64,000 nucleotides of DNA from Oxytricha trifallax (Eukaryota > Ciliophora > Spirotrichea > Sporadotrichida > Oxytrichidae), in the NCBI GenBank assembly GCA_000711775.1, contig ARYC01001322.1:1-64000 (forward strand), read 5' to 3'. Each line of letters starts with the position of its first letter. Position 1 is the first letter of the stretch. Both the position numbers and the translations under genes were made by a program. Below the pieces are notes generated by a model that did no database searches, was not told the origin of the DNA, and saw only the letters and a list, made by a program, of their open reading frames with translations. Of the stretch, positions 22,619-34,439 are shown piece after piece.

Positions 22619-22960
22619 CACATGAGCAATGGCTCCACTCGACACTCGACTCTTAGAAATTATTGTGTGACTTAAAAATAATATTTTGTCAATGTTCCGG
22701 GATTTTAGAAAACGATTTTGTAATAACATGCATGGTATGGCATCTTCTAAGACAATGTTTATTTACTGACGAGTTACCAAATATATAATGTCTGACGAGC
22801 AATAGATGATCAGTTTAAACTTCACATGAGCAATTTCACCTTCCGCAAATTGACTTTTAGATTGATATTTTTATATATTAACTTTGTAAATGTAATGGGA
22901 TTTGTGAAAGCACTTTGTAACGTGGTGTTGTATCCTCGAAGACGATGTTTATTGATGTTT
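22619..22960 (+). repeat. Two diverged direct copies of a roughly 140-bp unit
   Basis: Both copies begin CACATGAGCAAT (22619 and about 22823) and end near CGATGTTTATT or CAATGTTTATT, with related interior blocks such as TTTGTAATAACATGCATGGT against TTTGTAACGTGGTGTTGT. Spacing is about 204 bp. Identity is modest. They may be two degenerate satellite units. Confidence 0.45.
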
Positions 22961-25900
22961 TTAAACTATTTAAAGGAAGGATGGCATTCAAAAGTTTGAA
23001 TAATACTTTAATCTAAACAAATATTCATATTCTTTATCTGAAATAAATAGATATATTTTCAATTTATTTTGAATAAAAAAAAACCATTATTTTTACTTCA
23101 AAAAAATCTTCAATTATTATACTTCAATACAATTCCTTAAATATATTTAAAATTTAAATATTAGCTAAAACTTTTAATACTTTCAAATTAATCTTTAGAT
23201 AAGATCGCTATTTAAAAGATTGAATGGTAATAAATATTTAGATTTCTTGATAAATTATTCTATTATTAACAAATTAAGCAGGTTATCAAAGTATTTTTAA
23301 TCTAATAAATTATGAATTAATTAATTTCCTCTTATTCTTCATAACTTTATATTTTAACATTGACAAATAAAATTCAATTAAACAGCCAATCTAGATAGAA
23401 TATTCCAAGGGAGGATGACAAGAAAACTAAGGGGAAGGAAGCAATGCAACTACAAAAGTTAAATAAAGTTAAATGATGAAAGACTCAGTAAAAAAGTAGA
23501 GAAATTTATAATTGGCTAAAATATCTTGTTCTGTTATATTTATCATATATATTCAACATGAGGTACACATAGGCATCAATGTTGGTTAATTAATATTATT
23601 ATTCAAGAAACATGAGGAAACATAAAATAAAATTATATTAGTTACTCACCGATCCAAATATATTATCATCTGTAATATTCAATATATTTTCGGTAGTTAA
23701 ATTATTAATAAATTTGTTATAGAGACATGTGTTCGAGTGTACTCAATCATACTTGTGATAAATTATTTTTACTCGATCGTTCATATATGATAAATTAAAT
23801 ATCCTAAATATTAATATATATGATGGTTAGAATAACACATTATATGAAACTGCTTAATGATCACAAATATTTAAAGCTGGAGTAGCTATAGAATTAAACA
23901 AGGAAGGAATAAGCTAAAAATATAAAATTAATTATCAGGTTTGAAATATGATTATTTAAAAATTGCAATACTATTATTGGCATCAATCTATGATGTAGAT
24001 TATAATTATCGTGTTGACAAGCAAGACCAACTTCACAGGCTGCTCTAAACTGAAGTGGAATTGCTTTATAATTAGAAGATATTGTCCAGGCTAAAAGATA
24101 CTCAAAACATTATTAAGCATTCTTTCTTTAATGATAAGCATGTAAGATGTCCAGCAAATCACTTCAAAATATCACTTATAAACTATGGCAATCAGCTGCT
24201 ATGAGTGTAATCACTTACTTAATATTTAAAAGAAATTGCATTGAATTAAGGGCAGTTGAGAAGGTGTGAATCTAGAATAGAATTAAATGTTAGCTCCTTA
24301 ATAATACACTTAAATATGAGTTATATAGAAAAGCAGGTAAGATTATTATATGATAATGTTAAGTTAAACTGGCTGATAAATAAAAAACACCAAGATTGCG
24401 CAATTAGAGTATCTATCATTCGCTTTGTTGCTATGCTTTCAGAAAAATAATTAATGAAGATTTTGATTCAGTATTTAGTTCTGATAAAGTTAGCATAAAT
24501 TAATGAGTCAAGAAGCAGTTAAAAATTTAAATTAGAAAGATACTTAACTTTATGAAAAGAGAAAAAGATAATAATCATTATGATGAAGGCTCTAGTGTTT
24601 TGGATTTATACTCAGTTAAAAACAAAAGGAACACTTCTGCATCAAATTAACCAATTAAATTGGCAATATATAAAGCTTGTGAGAGACATCATTGCAGTTA
24701 TTTGTAAAAGTATAAAAGAGATATTTTGGCAGTATAAGAAATTCAAAGAACATATATTATTCTTAAAAGCTCAGAGATATTGCTCGATTTGACCAATTGC
24801 TCTTTAAAGTTTATGGTTTAGCATTAATTCTCTGTACTTCTCAAAAGTTCTTGCGGTCATTCAATAATTTTTAGAATCAGATAGTTTAAATGATAAAATG
24901 ATAAAGTAAAATAATGGATAGAAGTCCAACCAACATGTGGAAAAGTATTTTCTGATAATTCCTAAATATTAAAATATAATAAATCTCATTTAACATTATT
25001 TGGAATAGAAATTGCTAATTAAATAATAAAAATTAATTAAGATATTGATTGTCCTTTAAATATAATGCATTAGCAGATTGGATATTTCTATGTTTATTCT
25101 TTAAAGTATCTCAAGAAGCATATGATGGTGTGTTAACCAGTATGCCGCACTTAGAAATATCACATCAATATACTTTTTAATGAAATTAAGAAACTGAGTT
25201 AAATTATTTATAATGCACAGTTACTCAGTTGATCAATTAGTGAAGTATAATAATTATAGTTATTATTTTAGATATTATTCAAATTACATCTTTAAAATGT
25301 TAAATATAAAGAATAATAAATTAATATACATTGATATTTAAAATAATAAAACTTAAAATAAAAAAAATGTTAAATTAATTAATTCAGCTAAAATATCTAT
25401 CAACTGTAATCTTCAAAGAAGCGTGTTCTAGATCGACTGTCCAATGAAAAGCGAACAATATATTCATATCAACTTATCATTGACATTTATAGCTTTTAGT
25501 TGGGGAATAGCAATAGCTAAAAGCGAAATAATAAATGACATAGAGGAGGTAATCTATAATAAATTTATCTTTGGCATTCATATAATCAGAACATGTGAGA
25601 AACCAAGATCAATTCCTTCGTTGTACCTTCACATTAATGTGAAGCAAGACAAGTCTAGTGTAAAATTATTCGTTATATTCAACAAAAAATCAAAATAATA
25701 AAACATTTCTAAGATTTCTCTTTAGCAAACCAAGACATGCAATTCAGCTTATAAAAAATTAATGGCAACGCAATTATAAAAGACCAAATTAAATCTATAA
25801 ATTTATTTTAGTTAATTTTTGAATTAGACACCCATCAAGGTAATTTGTGACTAAAAGAGTTTAAGAATCTCATTCTATGTTAACAATTAGAATTTTATAT

Positions 25901-26749
25901 ACAATCTAGTATATTATTCAACTTCAAAACTTAAACAAAAAGTTAATGATGAAAATAAAATATATTACCCAACCAATTTAGTAAGTTCAAAAATTGAGTA
26001 ATTTCAGTTTTAATCAATCTCAATAGCTTTCTAGTTTATTAAAAGGTCTAAGTTAGAGAGAATAAAAAAACCTTTACTTAAGTAGAAGATCACTATAAAA
26101 AATAGGAACATAAGAAATGTGAAAGATTTAGAATTGCCTGAAGAAATACAATCAACCATTTTGAGTATTATACTGATTTAGTTTAATCTTATTGTCTTTC
26201 TATTAGCACCAAAGATCGATACAATCTCTTTCAAGTTTAAGAGGCCATTTAGTTCTAGATAATAACTCTATTGCAATCGTAATGTCTGTGTTATAGTTTC
26301 AATATTTCACAGATAATCCCACACAAAGAGTGTAGAGAAGATATTTTAACTTGGCTAATGGTAAATTCCCGCATCAATAACCTTATTAACTTACTCTAAA
26401 AGGCTGGAATTGTATGTAGAAAATTTAAGAAGTGTTTTAAGAGACCATTTCAATGGCAACTTAATTCTTGTTGATTAAGTTGAAGACTAAATTTCATTTA
26501 TTCTATTAGATGTATTTAATAAATTACGAAGCTTAAAATTCCCTTATCGATTACTCACAAAATCGAATAATTAATAATTTCTAAGATTCTTGATTGCTTT
26601 GAAACAAATACTTAAGAATATTGGAATTATGATTTAAAATAGAAAATTAATAAATTAAATCCAAAACTTATTACATTAAAAATATTATTAAAGATCTAAA
26701 GCAGGTGGAGATAGAGCGGTCACTTAAAATGTATGTTACAAAAGAATTT
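22961..26749. other. AT-rich stretch with weak coding-like patches only
   Basis: Two plus-strand patches (24140-24795 and 26160-26475) stay open for 80-200 codons in the ciliate code. The second includes STKDRYNLFQVQEAIQF and ECREDILTWLMVNS, which could be a relic of a gene. The first is Leu/Ile/Lys-rich without motifs. Neither shows a domain, so they are not called as genes. Confidence 0.35.
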
Positions 26750-26930
26750 CTTTAATTTTTAATTTCAAGTGGTGGTCCTACATGGTAAGACCACTGGCAT
26801 CAATTGGCTGGTGCTTTGTAAGACAACACGGGGACTTACAAGACATTAAAGATATGGATGATGAAGATTATGGCGATGAAGAGGAAGAGGAAACAAATTT
26901 AGAAAGATTTCCATTTTTATTTCCATGATA
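26750..26930 (+). CDS. Coding-like island with acidic segment, unknown protein
   Basis: A GC-richer island; the plus frame reads VRPLASIGWCFVRQHGDLQD followed by DMDDEDYGDEEEEET. The long acidic run and higher GC set it apart from the surrounding AT-rich DNA, as expected for an MDS. No family is recognised and the ends cannot be fixed. Confidence 0.35.
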
Positions 26931-29900
26931 AGTATTTTAACTAACTTTAATTTAATGCTTAAATCACTAAATTTCCCAACTATAAATAATGAATATATAA
27001 AATGCATTATTATAGGAATACATTCGATTTTGGAAAATGAATTAAAATAAAAATAATTAGGCATTAAAATTATGAAAGTTATCGAGTTTTAAGTGACTAA
27101 AACCCCAAAAATAAATTAATTTAACGGTAGATCCAGCATTTTTAGCTCGACTATACGTTTTTGAATATTCTTGAATCATCTCATTAAGAGAGAGAGTTTG
27201 GAGAAAATAAAAAAAAAACATATCTAATGGTATTTAAGAATTAATTCATTTTAATTTTAATAAGTATCTTATTCTTTCTAGTTAAAACACTGCAACTGCA
27301 TATTCACCGATCTGAAAGTTTGTTTTATCATTTGCTTTCCTTTTGTCATCTTTTTTTTTGGGAGGCACATTCGCTCAGTCAATCAATTTTAAGCAATAAA
27401 TACTTGAAGATATGCTTACAATTATTATAATAACTCTAGCTAACTATCTAGCACCTTCAATTGCCGAATGAAAGAATTCTTTAAATTTTAATAAATTATT
27501 ATCAGTCATTATTCCTTCAAAAATTCCCCAAAAATTCTTTACTTATTGTAAGGATAATGCCATGAAAATTACTATATTATAAATATATTTCATATATCTT
27601 TCTATATCATATAAAAAAGATGATTATATTGTCTAATAATTACCTTTTTGCAGTGATAGTATCTGAGGCTATATTACAAAATTCCAAAGAAATTTGATAT
27701 TTAACTTATTTTATAAAGCAGCATTCTATTCAGAAAGTCTTGCTTAAATTCATGGTATTTAGTCAGTTTAAGGATATTTTTGATTAACTATTTGTTATTA
27801 TTATTCATGCAAGTGTTTTCTACATATTATCCTATATTTACTTGCATCTAAAACTCTGTCTTGTACTTGGTTTGTGGCAATACTTCAGCGGATTGATTCC
27901 TTTATTGGCTTAATGATGAAGAACAAGCAATTTTTGCAAGTTGTTTGAATCTAAATTAGATTTTAAATGTTAAAATTCTATTGAAATAGACTTTCTCAAG
28001 TTTAAATAGTAGGGACCATTTAATTTCTGAGTTATACAAGTTGGGTGAATTTGTGGAATCTGCTGTTTAAAATAGATTTTGCCACTTAAAACTAGAAACA
28101 TACTTTTCCAGCAACTCGATTTGACTTAAGGTTCATGATTTTCAATTTCTTATATCTTATCAATAATAATTAAATAATATTAAATACTGTGAATTAATGA
28201 AAATTTGCATAAAGTCCTAAGTATCACAGTGATTTAAATTTTCTAAATTAGAAAAAGAATAGCTTAGATATTCTACACCAGTTTTGACTAATTTTCTCAG
28301 ATAAACAATGACATCAGTTATTTTAAAAGCTTATTGCTGCAACTCATCTGCTTCAGTTAAATAATATTCTCCAGATTAAATTACAAGAGGTAATTTTTCT
28401 AATCAATATAGTTGCGTAGTTATGTCTAATTAGTTTGAAATTTCTAGTTTTTGTATAAAATTAATTACATTTATTCAACAATTTCTGTTAAAATGTTTTT
28501 TTGGACCTTTTAACGGCTAGTATTAGAATTCAAGAATGTCTTTTATAAAGAATAAATTTAACTAATTCTACTCACCTAATAATAAGAATCACTCAGTTTT
28601 ATGATTAGTCTAACAGCAACTGCATCTTGTAGAATATTATTTTATTAAATATAATAACATGAATAATTCCTATATAAAAGTATAAATCTTAAATGAGTAA
28701 AGTAGTTGTAATAAAAGAATTAAAAATATTTAATTACACCAAGGCCATTTATTGATATTGGTAAATACTATATTTATTAAATCCATTTGATGTCCAAATT
28801 TATTAATAGTTAGTCTTTTATTCTGTGTTTTATGCAACAAAATCTCAATTACTTATTTTTAAAATTAAGGAGTAACAATTAATATTAAATTATATTACCT
28901 CCTTTTACAAATGGGAGCCCTCATACTTAAAACCTCTATCAATAAATATGCAACATTCACAAATTCTAGAGCAAATTATAATTGCAGTGTATGCATTATC
29001 ATCTCCAATAACCGGATCCTCGTCAACATCATTGATATGCCAAAAACAGATTTAGGATATTGATTTTTATTCGTTGATAATTACACTATTGCGTGAGGCT
29101 AGATCTATTAACATTCAAAATGCACCTGTGATCTGGTACAGTAGTGATGCATATAACTATAAAAGTCCATGCACATACAAGTGATCTGAATGTTGTTGTG
29201 ATAATTTCGGTTGTCAAGAGTTCTATGATGAATTGTGTATTAAAAGTGCATGTAGGAAAGGTTATAATTTAGTTTAAATAATAGTCATACCACAAAGATA
29301 TTAAGTATGCCATTGTGATAGATGCATTGTGTCCCTTACTTTTCCGGCTTAGGTCGGCATCAATTCTTGCTAAGTAACGATCTTATTTCTATAGATGGAA
29401 TAGTATTATATGATTTGGTAATTACCGGAGAGTAAATAGAGATGAGATTTGAATAGATATAAATGAATTTTGGCACTTGAAAAAGTAAACTCATAAATAC
29501 AACTATGACTTAGAAGAAAGGAGTCTATCAATAAAGGAAATCTGGTCCAAATGCCTTTCCTCTTCTGCTAAGAAAAATTCAAAATAAAATTACAGGAAAT
29601 AGTGATAAGACAAAAATAAAAAGGTGAAAATATCATTTAGAAGTTGTGTGGGTAAAATTCACTAGCTTGTTATAGAAAAATAAGAAGCCTCAATATTTCA
29701 GATCCTGCTATAATTTTCTTGCATTTAAATCTATAGAGAACTTTACCTGATAAAGAAGAGCCGAATAATACTAATATTCAGCAATCGGGTCTCTATTCTA
29801 CACTTTCTACTTCTACAATATGATTTTTAGATGCGTAAAAATAGATAACGAAGCAACAAAGCACAAAACGGGTAATTTAAAGACTATGATTAAAGTATAA

Positions 29901-32052
29901 GAAAAAGCAGAATAAGACGTATCCCTTAGTCTTGATGTTGTATGTCGTAATTATTCAAACCATTTCATCTAACTGATTTAAGAGATGCCACTAGTATATT
30001 TAGTTAACTATGATCTAAAGTCTTAATAACTTTAGGCTGAATATATCCATAACCATTTTATCTAAATAAGAGGTCTTTGTCCTTTATTGGCTGAATTATG
30101 GATGAGTTCATCAACTTGAGTAAGTAAATGTAGCAATACAAAATATTAGAACTCAAGAAGATGGCCACGAAACTTATGAAATAAATTGCTCTAGAAAGAC
30201 AAGTGTAGAAGAGAAGTAATAATGCAGACTAAGACAACCAACAAGAAAACTGAGATTTATATTAAAAAATCATACATAATGGATTCATTTTAATAGTCAA
30301 ATAAATGCATATTATAATATCTCAATCGCTGATTACTTTTCTATTTAAAATATTGCACAATCAAATTATCAAAACATTTGTGCATTTGTATATTTTACAT
30401 TCATTCTATTTTTCACATTCTTTTATAATAGAATAAAATTTCACACCAAGTTTAAACCTACCAATTTCTACTCTTGTAATATCAACATCTCAGTACTACT
30501 TAGTATGATCATCATGTGTAACCACATAATTTTAGTTAAATTTGCTAGAAAGATAGCATAACGCCTCTCACGATTGGTCAATTTGCATTTATATATTAAG
30601 CAGGAAGTTCTAAGCAATAGCTTAAAAGTCAACATCAAGAAATCCTGTCCAATTCTTTTTATACAGGATTATTCATCATATAAAATATCTTAAAGAGATA
30701 AATGTAATTTGTTTTCCAATACAAAGTAAATAATATCTATTCATTATAATAATTTATTATTTTCTTGCATCTTTTGTAATTATCAATCATTTTAATATAA
30801 ATACAATCTATATTTTACTTTTTTATGGACTTCTATCTAATCATCAATCATTACTTAACATTATTTGTCACTGGCTTTACTACTGTTTTGTTAATATCTA
30901 CAACTTCTTTTAATTACTTAATTTTTCTATTTAAAATCCATATTTAATAAGATAAATTACATAAGGATTCATTAGCCTGCTTTACTTATCAACATATCAC
31001 TTAACCAAAAAAATCAAGGTTTAATATTTCTTTTCGATAATATCTCAAATAAAAACATTGAAATTGCTCTTAATAAATGTGAAATTAACAGCTTAACTTC
31101 CAGTAAAGCCTTATTTTTTATTTCGACTGAAATAACATGATAACTTCCATGAAATTATTATTATATTGTCATTTAATTTACTAAAAAATGTAATTGCATG
31201 AACAATTGAAGTTATTTTATAGTTTGTTTCTTGCATTTTTGTTCTTCTGACATTTATTTTGATACTAGTCTTCTATTTAATAAGCATGCTTATGCCATTA
31301 ATCATTATTCTCAGCAACCAACTTGATGTATTAAGCTAATATTTGGATTTTAAGGTTGATTAGATTTCTTGGGTAATTGAAATTTGTATTTACTCTCTTA
31401 TTATCTGAGCTATTTGCCCTGATTGTCTCAACAATTTGCATCTTACTCAGCTGGTCATGATTATAACCTTACTCATTCTACTTGCCTGCAATTTATAACT
31501 TTTCAATGAATCATACTTCTGGACTACACTTTGTTTACTTATAAATAAATTATGTTAATTATAATAGAATGGAAAGTTTTTCAATATTTAGTCATTTAAA
31601 AAACGTTTTTCAATAACTTATGAAATATTTACTATATCACCCCTTGCAAATATAGTCAACAACTATTTGAATTTTTTCGGAGCCAATTTCAATATAAGAC
31701 TCCTATAAATATTTAATGTGATGAAAAGTAATATGTTTAGGTTATGATCATTCTTGTCTAGTTACTTAATCGCTTATTCTTTAAATATAATAAAAAACTG
31801 ATTTAAACTTGCATGATTTACATATCTTTCTGTTCATCATCAACTTATAAGTATTTTAAGCCACTAAATGCTATTTTAGTATTGGCTCTAAATTTAAACT
31901 ACCCTTTACTATATATTTCTTCATAATTGTATAACTTCAATTTTTGTGGATAAAGGAATTTCATATCAAAATCAATATGACTTAAAAATAAACTAAAATT
32001 TATGAAAAATAAATCGAATTTTAAACGTAAATTAACAAGAATTATAATTAGT
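26931..32052. other. Long AT-rich stretch, no recognised gene
   Basis: Five kilobases of AT-rich DNA. A somewhat GC-richer patch at about 28960-29420 shows no convincing frame or RNA fold. No large repeats or terminal inverted repeats were noticed. Probably germline-limited. Confidence 0.45.
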
Positions 32053-33717
32053 TCAGAGCTAATATCCTACAGATTCCCAACCTTCCCTTAAATTATTCTT
32101 GCGAGCAAAAAGTTCGATGCACCACCCACCTGGGTAAAATTTCTCCACAATATCTTTAATTGCTTCCGCCTTTTCGGAGTTTTATCCTAGAACCTCTTCA
32201 ATAATGTCATCAGCTGAAAAGGCGTTCATGTTAGTAGGTACGTTTCCTTTTTGTCCGACAAGGCAAATTTCTTTACTGTGCCTAAAATGGAATCCTTGCT
32301 TCTTTTTATATATTTTCTACGAACCTTTCTTGATTCAACAAATACTTTCTACTAATCTAAATTGTTACTATTAAAATAATAATCAACTTACCTATATCCC
32401 TTGAGAAGCATAAATGTAATTGCATCCACAAATTTCTGAGCGACAGTTCACATTAGTAAATATCCCTCATCTTGCAAGTCTTCTATTTCTAGGTTATATA
32501 ATTTCTCAGTCGAGAGTGTATTATATGGGATGAAGTCCTGTCCTGTTTCTGTAGTAAAGTTTATTCCCCAGGCGAAATCAATCGATACTACTTAAAATTT
32601 CTTATTTGTAAACTTTTTGTGAGCCTCACCAAAGTTTTTACAGGTGTCACTTTTTGTTAAATCAGCTTTTATTGGAATTGAAGGAATTTTTTATTCAAAG
32701 TTTTGAGTGATTCTAAATTGATTTCAGCTAATTATAATTAATTCGAGTACAATTTAAGAATTTAGTCATACTCTTTCCTTTCGGTCTTTATTTTTTACTA
32801 TAAATCCTAAATTTATTAATCGTGGGAGTCTTTAATTTTGCTGACAATTTCCAGTTTGATTTGCTATTGTTATACTTTCATAAACCCAATAATTTCTTAG
32901 ACTGTTTCATTGATCAATGAGAAGCATTTATTCATAAATACCTTTTGTTTATGTTATGACTGCATGTCTTTCACAGCTATTTCTTCTTAGAATTCCAACA
33001 GTTATTGCATAATATTTCAATTAGTAAATTCAACTTATTTAATCTCAAGTTTTGAAGTTCTAAAAGCTGTTTTATTTCTTTTACTTTTATCTTTTATGGA
33101 TCAATATATTTAATTAAAAGCTTTTCTGCCTTTTTACCTTCCTTGGCCAAAATTGATTTTTAAACAAGGTGTTGAATCATCATTAATTTACAGTTTTATT
33201 GTTCTAGTATTAAAAGTTCATTATTGGGCTGTTTGCTATTATTATGTTTTAGATACCCAACTTATTTGCAGTAGTCTTGATGTTTAAACTACTGTAGTAC
33301 TTAAGTAAACTCATTTTTAAATTGGTCTTATGAATTATTCTCACTCTCATTAGATTCATAACCATTGTCAATTAATTGCAATTTTTACTTGTACTCTTAT
33401 TACAATAATTTCGAGATTTAATTTGAAGTTTTGATTTTCGAAATACTAACCTTTTCATATGTAATTCTTTAATCTCTATCTTTTTTAATCTTAAAACCAT
33501 GAATTTGAATCCCGTTTTCTATTAGTATGTTTTTATGGCAATTCAAAACGTGAGAAGTAATTGTGTTCACTTTAAAATCAGGTTTGTTGTTACTTTCGCA
33601 GTATAGGCATACATAGACTGTCCTTTCCTTGACCAAGCTATTATAATTAAGTTTCTTCTACTAGATTGGCGTGTGTGTTTTAATCATTGTGATATTCTGT
33701 GAAGAGAGGTAAACCAT
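32053..33717 (-). pseudogene. MT-A70-family (METTL3/MTA-like) methyltransferase homologue, broken
   Basis: ATG at 33717, TGA at 32053. The N-terminus has a C2H2-like segment (VYVCLYCES...ITSHVLNCH), followed by a long Gln/Lys/Leu-rich coiled coil. The C-terminal half is recognisable as MT-A70: VVSIDFAWGINF at the catalytic DPPW site, FIPYNTLSTEKLYNL, then GYLLM-TVAQKF with TGA (32448-32450) where the family has Trp, and KFYPGGWCIELFARKNN near the end. DPPW is replaced by DFAW, as in non-catalytic partners such as METTL14 or ciliate MTA9. A 40-bp intron is likely at 32352-32391. At least two one-base frameshifts interrupt it. Family members methylate adenine in RNA or, in ciliates, DNA. Confidence 0.75.
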
Positions 33718-34439
33718 TGTTTGTAAAGTTGTTATAGTTTAATTTATTGAAACTTGTTAGTTATTTTATGAATAGCAAAAAGTCTTAAAATATTTATTAT
33801 TTGTAAATAATTGATTCTTAGTTTTAAGACAGCTAGTTCCTTATTATTTATCAAACTAAATGTTAAATTTTATTAGATTTCTACAACATTATACTATTCT
33901 CAATTTTTAGCAAATTATCTTGCTTGAAGTTAATTTTTTAAACAAATATAGCCTCGAAGATTTTGCTCTTTAATTTACAAAATAGATGACAACAGATTTT
34001 AGTAAACGAACTATAATTTTTAATACTAAATCCAATAAGCCCTCAAATTATTGAAAACTTATCCAGGATTTTAATGTGAAAAAGTTAGTTTTATAATCCT
34101 TATACTCTTAAGAAACTGTTTTTTATTAATTTGGAAGAATAAGTTTCTTTTTCCTTCGCAATCTACATAGTTTTCAAATTAACTTCATACTTTTTTAATA
34201 CATTTAGCAGTTTTTTACCTATAACCTGCTAATTTATTTGCAGTTAAAGCTTGAAAAGTTATACTCTATATAGATTATCGTTTGCTCTTCTTAATTGATA
34301 AACTACACCAATTATAATAATTATTATGGCTAGAGTTTCTCTAAATTTACATTTATAAATGGAGAGCATTAAGCTAATAATAAGCATAAGGTAGAGAATT
34401 ATTCAGAGTTATATAAATTAACAAATCACGAGAATCAAT
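33718..34439. other. AT-rich spacer between two minus-strand genes
   Basis: No gene or repeat recognised. Confidence 0.45.

Noticed and set aside
24256..24792. Two plus-strand ORFs in AT-rich DNA
   Set aside because: Leu/Ile/Lys-rich translations without motifs, typical of AT-rich non-coding DNA; kept only as a weak patch.
25444..25698. 84-codon plus-strand ORF
   Set aside because: Ends at TAA, which is Gln in this code, and shows no domain or GC contrast.
28960..29420. Possible RNA gene in a slightly GC-richer patch
   Set aside because: No cloverleaf, snRNA box or other recognisable RNA structure could be traced by eye.
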